Origin: Bacillota bacterium
GTDB taxonomy: Bacteria; Bacillota; Clostridia; DSM-8532
Assembly: GCA_023440865.1 (NCBI GenBank)
Contig: JAEXRM010000054.1
Coordinates: 1 to 15,410, forward strand
Length of the DNA stretch: 15,410 nt
Reading direction: 5' to 3'
Shown here: positions 1 through 6,481 of the stretch, piece by piece
Layout of the letters: the number at the start of each line of letters is the position of its first letter
Position numbering within the stretch: the first letter of the stretch is position 1
The notes under the pieces: model-generated
Told to the model about the DNA's origin: nothing
The model's input: the letters and a program-made list of their open reading frames with translations, nothing else
Databases searched by the model: none
Program-made: the position numbers and the translations under genes

Positions 1-474
1 CTCCTGCGTGAGGTTGTATAGCACATAGCTCTGGTCCTTCTTCGGATCGGTCGCCTTCAGGAGCAGATGGCGACCGGTTTCGGGATCCAAGGCGATCCGG
101 GCGTAATGACCGGTTGCTATGAAGTCCATGCCGATGGCACGGGCCTTGTCGAGCATACCGCTGAACTTGATTTCATCATTGCAGGCCAGGCAGGGATTCG
201 GTGTTTCGCCTTCCAGGTAGGCTTGCACGAACGCGTCGACGACCCGTTCCCGGAACATGTCCTTGAAGTTGAGCACATAGAAGGGAATGTCGAGCCGCTG
301 CGCGACGTGCCGCGCGTCTTCCGTGTCCGCGAGAGAACAGCAGCCGCTCTCCGCTTGCCCGTCCCACAACTTGAGCGTGACCCCTGTCACTTCATATCCG
401 CGTACCTTCAAAAGCGCTGCGGCAACAGCGCTGTCCACCCCGCCGCTCATGCCCACCAGGACCTTGCTGCCCAT
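1..474 (-). CDS. mnmA: tRNA-specific 2-thiouridylase MnmA, N-terminal part (cut by window edge)
   Basis: MnmA activates U34 of tRNA-Lys, -Glu and -Gln with ATP and inserts sulfur to give 2-thiouridine; it acts in the cytoplasm on sulfur relayed from a cysteine desulfurase. The visible 158 residues begin MGSKVLVGMSGGVDSAV, with the ATP-pyrophosphatase P-loop SGGVDS at residues 10-15. The PNPCLACNDEIKF segment (about 93-104) holds the nucleophilic cysteine (C98), and TGHYAR follows at 121-126. The CC pair at 45-46 resembles Clostridia-type MnmA. The chosen ATG has AAGGA six bases upstream; an in-frame ATG 15 bases earlier is possible. It lies 43 bp downstream of the Rrf2 gene on the same strand and is probably co-transcribed. 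In many Bacillota a cysteine desulfurase gene sits between the two; it is absent here. The C-terminal half, including the second catalytic cysteine, is outside the window. The family assignment is secure. Confidence 0.95.
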   Translation of the reverse strand, partial: MGSKVLVGMSGGVDSAVAAALLKVRGYEVTGVTLKLWDGQAESGCCSLADTEDARHVAQRLDIPFYVLNFKDMFRERVVDAFVQAYLEGETPNPCLACNDEIKFSGMLDKARAIGMDFIATGHYARIALDPETGRHLLLKATDPKKDQSYVLYNLTQE

Positions 475-517
475 TCCTATTCCTTCCATTCGCTCATGCG
501 TGATTTGTCTTTCTGAA

Positions 518-967
518 TCAAATGAAGAACATCAGGGCGTTTTCGCCCGAGCGCAGGCGGTAGTCCTCCACGAGATCAGCCAGCGTCAGCTGGTCCACAA
601 CATGCAGGATCGCTTCATTGACCTTGTCCCAGACAACGGCCTGCAAGGTTGCCTGAATGCCAGCAGGATCAGGCTCACCCTGCGTACCGTCGCGATCCGT
701 AACCAGCAGGTCACCTTCGAGCACGCGCAAAACTGTACCGACCACAATCTTCTCCGGCTTCATCGCTAGCACATATCCGCCCTGCGCCCCCTTGACGCTT
801 TTCACGATGCCGGCCTTGCGCAGTGTGGAAAACACCTGCTCGAGATAATTCTCCGATATGCCCTGTCGTTCCGCGACCTGACAAAGCGCCAGATGGTCGC
901 CTTTGCCATGGTGGGCCAGATCAACCAGCGCACGCAGCCCGTATCGGCCCTTGGTGGAAAGCTTCAT
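518..967 (-). CDS. Rrf2-family transcriptional regulator (CymR-like)
   Basis: A 149-residue winged-helix DNA-binding protein starting MKLSTKGRYGLRALVDLA, the typical Rrf2 opening. The helix-turn-helix covers about residues 25-60 (QVAERQGISENYLEQVFSTL), followed by the wing KGAQGGYVLA. Only one cysteine is present (C29, in the HTH). The three-cysteine cluster that binds Fe-S in IscR is missing, so an Fe-S-sensing role is unlikely; CymR, the cysteine-metabolism repressor of Bacillota, also lacks it. CymR is known to work with CysK, and a cysK gene lies about 5.5 kb away in this window, which makes a sulfur-regulation role attractive, though this is inference. The start has GAAGGAG four bases upstream; the frame stays open to about 1039, but the extension is not family-like. 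The promoter at 1081-1109 overlaps a palindrome, suggesting autoregulation. It lies upstream of mnmA. Confidence 0.92.
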   Translation of the reverse strand: MKLSTKGRYGLRALVDLAHHGKGDHLALCQVAERQGISENYLEQVFSTLRKAGIVKSVKGAQGGYVLAMKPEKIVVGTVLRVLEGDLLVTDRDGTQGEPDPAGIQATLQAVVWDKVNEAILHVVDQLTLADLVEDYRLRSGENALMFFI

Positions 968-1070
968 GGAGCTCCTTCTGTCGTCAGACTGCCGGTTTCT
1001 GCCAACCAGTACGGCTGGAACCAAACATGCCATGATCACCGGTCCATTAATGATTACTATTTCGATATGA

Positions 1071-1091
1071 TTTCGTATTTATCATACGAAA
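1071..1091. promoter_or_regulatory. Probable operator: 8-bp inverted repeat over the rrf2 -10 box
   Basis: TTTCGTAT at 1071-1078 and ATACGAAA at 1084-1091 are perfect inverted copies separated by five bases. The element covers the -10 box and the expected transcription start of the rrf2 promoter. This is the position expected for a repressor, most simply Rrf2 itself. The link to Rrf2 is inferred. Confidence 0.65.
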
Positions 1092-1109
1092 CAGGAACAA
1101 CCATGTCAA
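1081..1109 (-). promoter_or_regulatory. Sigma-70-type promoter of the rrf2-mnmA unit
   Basis: On the minus strand a perfect -35 box TTGACA (1109-1104) is followed after exactly 17 bases by TATGAT (1086-1081), five of six matches to the -10 consensus. Transcription would start near 1074, giving a leader of about 105 bases before the rrf2 ATG at 967. The -10 box lies inside the inverted repeat at 1071-1091. Confidence 0.8.
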
Positions 1110-1116
1110 GTTGCTT

Positions 1117-1145
1117 CCGTTCCCACAATACAATCGCCCGTTCCC
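1117..1145. repeat. Direct repeat pair upstream of the rrf2 promoter
   Basis: CCGTTCCC occurs at 1117-1124 and again at 1138-1145, a spacing of 21 bases or two helical turns. Read on the minus strand these are GGGAACGG boxes about 46 and 67 bases upstream of the predicted rrf2 start, a place used by activators. It could be chance; no regulator is identified. Confidence 0.3.
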
Positions 1146-1208
1146 TCACGTTTTGCGGATAAAGGCGCCCTGACGATGCCACATGCACCCACGGATCATC
1201 TTTCCCTG

Positions 1209-2570
1209 TCAGTTGAACTGGCGGAACACCCAGGCATAGATGTCCTCGATCATGCGCAAGCCGCCCGCATACCCAAGATAGGTTCCATTGAGGATGAGCC
1301 GTTCCTTGACCGGGGTGGAGATGGCAAGGAAGTTGCCCGAAAGTTCCTCCGCCAGCTTCTTTTCATAGATGCTCCCCAGGATCAGCGGCGGATCGAACCA
1401 CTCCGTGCCCCGGATGGCCTCGTGGACAAGGTATCCGTCGGTGGAAAAGACCACCTCGGCCCCGATCCCGGGTCGCAGATCGGCGAACAGCTCCCGGACG
1501 CGCGGTTGGTGCGCCGCCGGCGTGGCATCCGTGATGAACTGCTTCTCCGGCATCAAACCGAGGTCGTTGACCAGGAACCGTGAGACGGCAAGCGCATCGG
1601 CGGCGTTCGTCACGGCGGAGAAGCGGCGAGACATCGTCCGGTTTTCCAGCATGACATCGGATGCGCGTTCCAGATGCCAGTAGTATTCCCGTTCATGCCG
1701 TTCGATCACTGATTCCACCCGCTCGGCCGACAGGCCGGCATACGCGCCGACCTCCCGCAGAAAGCGGCTTGTCTCCGTCGCGCCGATCGGTAGGACGGGC
1801 ATGTGAAGGCAGGGCGTTCCGAAAGCCTCCTCCAGTTCGCGCATGTTGGACAGGCCCAGCCAGGGTGATACAAGCAGGTTGAATTCCGCCTGGGGAACCC
1901 GGTCGAGGTTCCCGATCCCCCGCTGCTCCCCGAACACGGCATTGGGCGTCAGCCCGAGCTCGGCCACCAGCGACTCCAGCACGCGCAGATTGCCAACCCA
2001 GAAGGCATCCTGTGAGGGAACAGGGCCCCAGATGTTCACCAGACCCTTGACTTTTTCCCCAACCGGCCGTTCGGCCAGATATTGCGAGATGATCGCGGAG
2101 ACCACCCATTCATGACCAAGCCGGCTGCTTCCCTTGAATCCCGCGGTCTCCACATGGATGATCGGATGGCCCTGCGCCTGGAACTCGGATGCCACCTTGC
2201 CGATGTCGTCGCCGACGATCTCCGCCGTGCATCCGGAAAGAACGACATACAGGTCGCCATCCACCACACGCAGGGCGTTCGCAATGGTTTCCCGCAAACG
2301 CGACTCACCGCCGAACACGGTCTCCTTTTCCCCGAGATTCGAGCTCGGATAGATCTGTGGTGATATGTAGCCGGAATCACCGCTGCTGCCCGCAAGACCG
2401 GCAGCCAGCTTGGTGGCGCAACCGGGTCCGGCATGCACGATCGGCACGCCCCGATGGATGCCCTGCACGGTCTGCATGGCGCCCAGCGCGCAGACATGAC
2501 GCGGCATGTCCAGGATCTTCGGGCCTTCCGCCCGTCCGGTGTCAGGCCGATTGTCCATCAGTTGCTTCAT
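1209..2570 (-). CDS. Nitrogenase-like beta subunit (NifK-like, group IV / MarK-like)
   Basis: A 453-residue member of the nitrogenase component 1 family and the likely beta partner of the D-like protein encoded just upstream. The three P-cluster cysteines of NifK seem to be kept: C27 in PRHVCALGA, C51 in HAGPGCATK and C114 in LSGCTAEIVGDDIG, the last matching the NifK CMAEVIGDD motif. It is shorter than classical NifK (about 520 residues) and lacks its N-terminal extension. With the D-like subunit it would form an alpha2beta2 reductase fed with electrons by the NifH-like protein. The start ATG lies one base after the D stop (TGA-C-ATG) with GGGGAGG nine bases upstream, so translation is coupled. 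It is the last gene of the operon; about 240 bases separate it from rrf2. I infer a C-S bond-cleaving (methylthio-alkane reductase) type from context, the absent nifEN and the D-subunit residues. A NifEN-like scaffold is the main alternative. Confidence 0.85.
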   Translation of the reverse strand: MKQLMDNRPDTGRAEGPKILDMPRHVCALGAMQTVQGIHRGVPIVHAGPGCATKLAAGLAGSSGDSGYISPQIYPSSNLGEKETVFGGESRLRETIANALRVVDGDLYVVLSGCTAEIVGDDIGKVASEFQAQGHPIIHVETAGFKGSSRLGHEWVVSAIISQYLAERPVGEKVKGLVNIWGPVPSQDAFWVGNLRVLESLVAELGLTPNAVFGEQRGIGNLDRVPQAEFNLLVSPWLGLSNMRELEEAFGTPCLHMPVLPIGATETSRFLREVGAYAGLSAERVESVIERHEREYYWHLERASDVMLENRTMSRRFSAVTNAADALAVSRFLVNDLGLMPEKQFITDATPAAHQPRVRELFADLRPGIGAEVVFSTDGYLVHEAIRGTEWFDPPLILGSIYEKKLAEELSGNFLAISTPVKERLILNGTYLGYAGGLRMIEDIYAWVFRQFN

Positions 2571-2571
2571 G

Positions 2572-4041
2572 TCAGCGTTCCTCCCCGCCCATCAGGCTGT
2601 CATGTTCCTGTGCGAGCCACCAGGATGTATAGGGGATCTTCACCCGCTTCGACAGGTTCTCCGTGTAGCTTCTGTTCGTCACGGTGTCGATGATCGACCA
2701 GGCAAACCGTTTCAGCCCGGCATACCCGAACATGTCGTACTCATCGTAGACGCACAGGGCTGGTATGCCCAGCTTCATGGCCCAGACGGTCGATCCGGTG
2801 TGGCGGGAGAAGAAGATGTCCGGCTTCGTCGCATGCAGGATGTTGAGGATCTCATGGTTCTGCAGGTCATTCACGGAAAGCGGATAGTCGTACGGGGAAT
2901 GCCGCACGAGCCAGTCGAACGCATCCGGAGACCGGTTGTCGTCATACTGCCGGTCGAAATGCCAGGCGGCGGAATGGACGATCTCGATGCCAAGCTCCTG
3001 GAGCACGCGCGATGTGTTCCAGTTGAACCCGGGCCCCATGCCCACCACGGCGCGAAGCCCCACCAGCTTCGCCTTGGCCGCCTCGATTCCGGGCAGGTGC
3101 CTGCCACGTTCCCGCGCCAGAATCCGTTCCACCTCCACCTGTTTGCCGAGTACCTCCCCCAGTCCGCGCAACCAGCTTTCAAAGCCCGCGATGCCATGCG
3201 GCTGCAGGCTCTTGACATATGGCACGCCGTACAGGGTCTGCAACCCGTTGCCAAGGTATGAACCCAGGGTTCCGCAGGTGGACACCGTCGCAACCGATTC
3301 GGACAGACGAGACAGTTCTTCCACATTGGCATTGGCCAGCAGAAAGAGCGGTTCCACACCCAGTTCGGCGAACAGGCTGGTGATTTCCTTCCGCGCGCTG
3401 CCGAAGAAGTTGATCACATTCACGACATGCGTCTTCTTCCGCGGCGGCTTCACGACATGGTTGAGGATGGCGTGGAATGCCGCATCGAAGCCGGACGCCC
3501 AGATCTGGGTCCTGAAGCCCTCGCAGTGGACCGGCGCCACGGGAATGCCGAGTTCCTCGTGCAGCGCGGCCGCCGTGCTCTCCAGATCCTCGCCGATGAC
3601 GCCGCTGACGCAGGACGCGCCGATAAAAACCGCCTTGGGCCGGTACCGGCTCACGGTTTCCCGCACCACCGCCTCCAGGTTGTCCACGGCGCCAAACACC
3701 GTGTCCGATTCGTCCATGTCCGTGCAGACATAGGCGGAATTCCGGATGTCCCGCTTGATTCTAGCCGCCAACTGGCTTTTTTCATTGTGGATGGCCATGG
3801 AGGTCACCGCGCAGCCTGAGGGCGCATGGTGCACAACGGCGGCATCCGTGATGAAGCCCAGCTGGCTCAGCGCGCAGGCCGCATTGCACAGGCTCGCCTG
3901 GCGGAAGCAGCGTTTTCCTTCGGCCGGTCCTCCGCAGGCAGCCTGTCCGCCCAGATCCTGAAGGGTTCCCGTGTATCCTGTAATTGAGCCGAGCCGGTTT
4001 TCCCGCGTCTCGCTCTCCGTGCCGATGAATTGTGTCGCCAT
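2572..4041 (-). CDS. Nitrogenase-like alpha subunit (NifD-like, group IV / MarD-like)
   Basis: A 489-residue catalytic-type subunit of the nitrogenase superfamily. Cysteines matching the NifD P-cluster ligands are C52 (SLCNAAC), C77 (HAPSGCAV) and C144 (GASCVSGVIGEDLES). C256 in TVSTCGTLGSYLGNGL aligns with the FeMo-cofactor ligand Cys275 of Azotobacter NifD. The segment that should carry the second ligand, His442 (HSWDYSGPYHG in NifD), reads GIPALCVYDEYDMFGYAG, with Tyr432 at the ungapped equivalent position. In the CEGFR segment (173-177), W and D/F replace Gln191 and His195. The protein therefore probably holds a large Fe-S cofactor but is not expected to be a standard N2-reducing NifD. 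This pattern, an adjacent nifB-like gene and no nifEN point to group IV enzymes, whose known example (Mar) reduces methylthio compounds to methanethiol plus hydrocarbon. The ATG has GAGAGGG eight bases upstream and lies 24 bases after the B gene. Confidence 0.87.
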   Translation of the reverse strand: MATQFIGTESETRENRLGSITGYTGTLQDLGGQAACGGPAEGKRCFRQASLCNAACALSQLGFITDAAVVHHAPSGCAVTSMAIHNEKSQLAARIKRDIRNSAYVCTDMDESDTVFGAVDNLEAVVRETVSRYRPKAVFIGASCVSGVIGEDLESTAAALHEELGIPVAPVHCEGFRTQIWASGFDAAFHAILNHVVKPPRKKTHVVNVINFFGSARKEITSLFAELGVEPLFLLANANVEELSRLSESVATVSTCGTLGSYLGNGLQTLYGVPYVKSLQPHGIAGFESWLRGLGEVLGKQVEVERILARERGRHLPGIEAAKAKLVGLRAVVGMGPGFNWNTSRVLQELGIEIVHSAAWHFDRQYDDNRSPDAFDWLVRHSPYDYPLSVNDLQNHEILNILHATKPDIFFSRHTGSTVWAMKLGIPALCVYDEYDMFGYAGLKRFAWSIIDTVTNRSYTENLSKRVKIPYTSWWLAQEHDSLMGGEER

Positions 4042-4065
4042 GCAGCGTGCCCTCTCTTCCGTGCA

Positions 4066-4947
4066 TCATCCGTGGGAAAACGTGTCCAGGCGCCTGTCAT
4101 ACAGCTCCGAGGCAAAGTCCCTGCCGCCGGGAATGCCACAGGCATCGGCACGGCAATGCTTGCAGTGCCGGAAAACCGGCAGGTGTCTCTCCGCCGCTTC
4201 GCGTGCCTCGTTGAGACGGAGGCAGTCCGGTGCCTCGACATGGGCGAACTCGTGCTGTGGAATCAGGGGAATGATGTTCATCAGGGAGGCGCCCACGCTT
4301 TTCGTCACGCGGGCGATCTCCCCGATGTGCGTGTCGTTTACGCCGGGGACCAGCACGCTGTTGATCTTGACTGTCACACCCAGTTCGGTCACCTTGCGGA
4401 TGCCCGCCATCTGGGCGAACAGGAGTCGCAGGGCACCTTCCTTGCCATCAAGGAATCCGTCGTCGGTATCGATGCCGCCGTTGATCTTCTCCAGAATGTC
4501 CGCCTGTACGGCATTCACCGTCACGGTCAGCGTTTTCACACCGACATCGGCGATCGCCTGCGCATGCCGGAACAATGCCAATCCGTTCGTCGACATGCAC
4601 TTCACCAGCCGGGGATATGCGGCATCCACCAGTCGGAATGTTTCGAGCGCATGCGGACTGGCAAGCGGATCGCCCGGACCGGCGACACCGACGACGGTGA
4701 TCTCCGGGCACAGTTCCAAGGCACGAGCCAGTACACCGACCGCCTGTTCCGGCAACAGGATCCCCCGCGCCACACCGGGCCGATCCTCATGCATGTTCCG
4801 GCTGCGCTTGCAGAACCGGCACCGGATATTGCAGTACGGACTGACCGGCAGGTGGATTCTGCCGTAGCGGCCGTGCGCCTCCCCGTTGTAGCAGGGATGC
4901 TGCGCCAGAGTCGGATTGATGTAGGTACCGGTCTTGATGCCCGTCAT
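4066..4947 (-). CDS. NifB-like radical SAM cofactor-synthesis protein (lacking the NifX domain)
   Basis: A 293-residue radical SAM enzyme resembling the N-terminal two thirds of NifB, which fuses two 4Fe-4S clusters and inserts a carbide to build the nitrogenase cofactor core (NifB-co). The motif HPCYNGEAHGRYGRIHLPVSP leads into CNIRCRFC, giving the CxxxCxxC cluster cysteines C39, C43 and C46, and a RPGV motif follows. GVAGPGDPLA matches the SAM-binding GPGE/D-P element. The C-terminal HCKHCRADACGIPGG matches NifB's CxxCRADAxG, which helps hold an auxiliary cluster. The C-terminal NifX-like domain of many NifBs is absent; a separate NifX-like gene lies two genes upstream. The start at 4947 has GGAGG six bases upstream; the frame is open to 5022, but that extension is not NifB-like. 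It sits between the H and D genes. Assembly of the D/K cofactor is the obvious role. Confidence 0.9.
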   Translation of the reverse strand: MTGIKTGTYINPTLAQHPCYNGEAHGRYGRIHLPVSPYCNIRCRFCKRSRNMHEDRPGVARGILLPEQAVGVLARALELCPEITVVGVAGPGDPLASPHALETFRLVDAAYPRLVKCMSTNGLALFRHAQAIADVGVKTLTVTVNAVQADILEKINGGIDTDDGFLDGKEGALRLLFAQMAGIRKVTELGVTVKINSVLVPGVNDTHIGEIARVTKSVGASLMNIIPLIPQHEFAHVEAPDCLRLNEAREAAERHLPVFRHCKHCRADACGIPGGRDFASELYDRRLDTFSHG

Positions 4948-5037
4948 GTTGTCCTCCTGCCCCATACCGCACAGCAGTATCTTCTGTCGTCCATTGCCCG
5001 ATCCGCGGCGGAACTCCGACAAGGCATGCAGCCCCTG

Positions 5038-5916
5038 TCATATTCCCTGGGCGACGCTCTTGACTTCACCGGTCTCGATCGCGAGCAGCTGATCGGCCCA
5101 TTTGGCCGCCCATTCCCGCAGCGCGGAGATCTCCAGCGGTGAAGGCACCTTCGACTCCGTATGGCCGGCCACCTTGGCAGCAAGCCGGCGATACACATTG
5201 GCTTGCTCTGAATCCGGAAACGCCTCGATGGTGGTCTTTCCCTGCAATTCCGACTGCGTGACGGTGACCGAGCGCGGCACGTATTCGACAACCTGTGTGT
5301 CCGTCTGCTTGACAAAGTCGTCGATGATGTCCTTCGAATACGGCTGGTTGATGGAATTGGCGATGACGCCGCCGAGCAGGGCGCCGCCGGAATTCGAATA
5401 CTTGTGGATGCCCTTGAAGAGGTTGTTGGCCGCATACACTGCCATGAAATCTGCGGATGATACCGTAAAGACATGCTCCGCAATGCCCTCGCGGACAGGG
5501 ACGGCGAACCCGCCGCAGACGACGTCGCCCAGCACGTCATATATGACATAGTCCAGATCCAGCTCTTCAAAGGCACGTTGCTGCTTGAACAGCTGCACTG
5601 CCGTGATGATGCCGCGTCCCGCGCACCCGACACCGGGAGCCGGACCGCCGGCCTCGACACAATAGACACCGCCGAAACCTTCGAAAATCACCTCGGACGC
5701 CTTGACCGAGTTTTTCTCGCGCAACGTGTCCAACACGGTCGGAATGTACTTGCCTTGCCGCAGGGTGTTCGTCGAGTCGCTCTTCGGATCGCACCCGAAC
5801 TGCATGACCTTGTAGCCGGCCGTCGCAAGTGCCGCGCTAAGATTGGACGTTGTCGTCGACTTGCCGATTCCGCCCTTGCCATAGATGGCGATCTGCGTGA
5901 TTTTCTTTGCTGCCAT
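5038..5916 (-). CDS. Nitrogenase-like iron protein (NifH-like, group IV / MarH-like)
   Basis: A 292-residue NifH-family ATPase that should carry one 4Fe-4S cluster between two monomers and pass electrons to the D/K component with ATP hydrolysis. The P-loop GKGGIGKST is at residues 13-21, and DPKSDST follows at 43-49. The bridging cluster cysteines are C98 (GVGCAGRG) and C134 (DVVCGGFAVP). R101 sits at the ADP-ribosylation position known from NifH. GPAPGVGCAGRGI and YDVLGDVVCGG are near-canonical. The start MAAKKITQIAIYG was chosen because AAAGGCGG lies about nine bases upstream and it matches the family; the frame continues ten codons further. The gene lies 79 bases after the NifX-like gene and 90 bases before the B gene. 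Light-independent protochlorophyllide or CfbC reductase proteins are relatives, but the neighbouring B, D and K genes argue against them. Confidence 0.92.
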   Translation of the reverse strand: MAAKKITQIAIYGKGGIGKSTTTSNLSAALATAGYKVMQFGCDPKSDSTNTLRQGKYIPTVLDTLREKNSVKASEVIFEGFGGVYCVEAGGPAPGVGCAGRGIITAVQLFKQQRAFEELDLDYVIYDVLGDVVCGGFAVPVREGIAEHVFTVSSADFMAVYAANNLFKGIHKYSNSGGALLGGVIANSINQPYSKDIIDDFVKQTDTQVVEYVPRSVTVTQSELQGKTTIEAFPDSEQANVYRRLAAKVAGHTESKVPSPLEISALREWAAKWADQLLAIETGEVKSVAQGI

Positions 5917-5995
5917 GATGTGATTCCGCCTTTCTGTCCGATCCATTGTGCCGTGATGCCTGCTGTACTGGAGCCATCCTTCCGCCTGACCGGAA

Positions 5996-6361
5996 TCAGA
6001 CTTCTGATCTGTTCCTGAATCGCCCCATGCCTTTTCTTCTGGACTCCACCAGCTTCCCCAATGCCGTAGGAATGTAGTCTGTCACCTCCAGCGTCCGGAT
6101 TCCCATCGATGCCAGGAGGCGCACGGCAACCGGCCCCGCCCTGGAAACGAGAACGAGTTCGCAATCCTTGATCCGATCCGCCGACGCCGCCAAACCGCGG
6201 TCGTCGTGTTCGCCTGTATGGCATGCCGGTTCGTTCGCGCGAGTCTCCTTCCACTGGAAGCCCGCGTCATCCAAATCGAACACGAGAAACTGCCCGGCAT
6301 GCCCGAAATGGCTGTTGATGACCTTTCCGTCACTGCTCGCAACGGCGATCCGCGTCGACAT
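5996..6361 (-). CDS. NifX/NafY-family cofactor-binding protein, stand-alone
   Basis: A 121-residue protein of the dinitrogenase iron-molybdenum cofactor family (NifX, NafY, NifB C-terminus). The start MSTRIAVASSDGKVINSHFGHAGQFLVFDLD contains the family hallmarks IAVASSDGK and HFGHA-x-x-F. H18 and H21 are candidate cluster-binding residues. Members bind or carry NifB-co or FeMo-co between assembly proteins. As the NifB-like protein here lacks this domain, the stand-alone protein may supply the missing cofactor-carrier function; this is inference. It is the first gene of the nitrogenase-like operon. The ATG has GAGAGGGG six bases upstream. The C-terminus is basic (ESRRKGMGRFRNRSEV). The family assignment is good; the exact partner is unknown. 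Confidence 0.85.
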   Translation of the reverse strand: MSTRIAVASSDGKVINSHFGHAGQFLVFDLDDAGFQWKETRANEPACHTGEHDDRGLAASADRIKDCELVLVSRAGPVAVRLLASMGIRTLEVTDYIPTALGKLVESRRKGMGRFRNRSEV

Positions 6362-6390
6362 GCGCCACCCCTCTCAGAAGAATCGTCGCT

Positions 6391-6427
6391 TATATATACT
6401 TCTCCTATTTGTTTAGTATGTATATAG
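6391..6427. promoter_or_regulatory. AT-rich leader of the nitrogenase-like operon with a dyad
   Basis: TATATAC at 6393-6399 and GTATATA at 6420-6426 are inverted copies about 20 bases apart, in the only AT-rich stretch upstream of the NifX-like gene. A TATATA -10 candidate exists on the minus strand, but I find no good -35 box at the right distance, so expression may need an activator. No sigma-54 motif was seen. Confidence 0.35.
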
Positions 6428-6463
6428 ACAAAGAAAGCGGCATCACCATGCCGGATGATGCCG
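6426..6463 (-). terminator. Probable rho-independent terminator of cysK
   Basis: On the minus strand, about 20 bases after the cysK stop, an 8-bp perfect stem (CGGCATCA at 6438-6445, TGATGCCG at 6456-6463) encloses a 10-base loop and is followed by CTTTCTTTGTCT. The T-tract is interrupted, so termination may be partial, letting some cysK transcripts run into the nitrogenase-like operon. Confidence 0.6.
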
Positions 6464-6481
6464 TGTCAGTATGTATAGGTA

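Noticed and set aside
968..1039. Longer Rrf2 start upstream of MKLSTKG
   Set aside because: The extra residues are not family-like, and GAAGGAG is placed for the ATG at 967.
2506..3261. Plus-strand open frame across the D/K junction
   Set aside because: It is antisense to two strongly supported genes and encodes no recognisable domain.
4948..5022. Longer NifB-like start upstream of MTGIKTG
   Set aside because: The extension does not resemble NifB and the GGAGG lies just before the ATG at 4947.
1209..5916. A classical N2-fixing nitrogenase
   Set aside because: No nifE, nifN or nifV; the D-like subunit lacks the His442, Gln191 and His195 equivalents; NifB lacks its NifX domain; neighbours are sulfur genes.
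2572..5916. Protochlorophyllide, chlorophyllide or Ni-sirohydrochlorin reductase (BchLNB, CfbCD)
   Set aside because: Those systems have no NifB-like gene, and the D-like subunit here keeps a cofactor-ligand cysteine; no tetrapyrrole genes are present.
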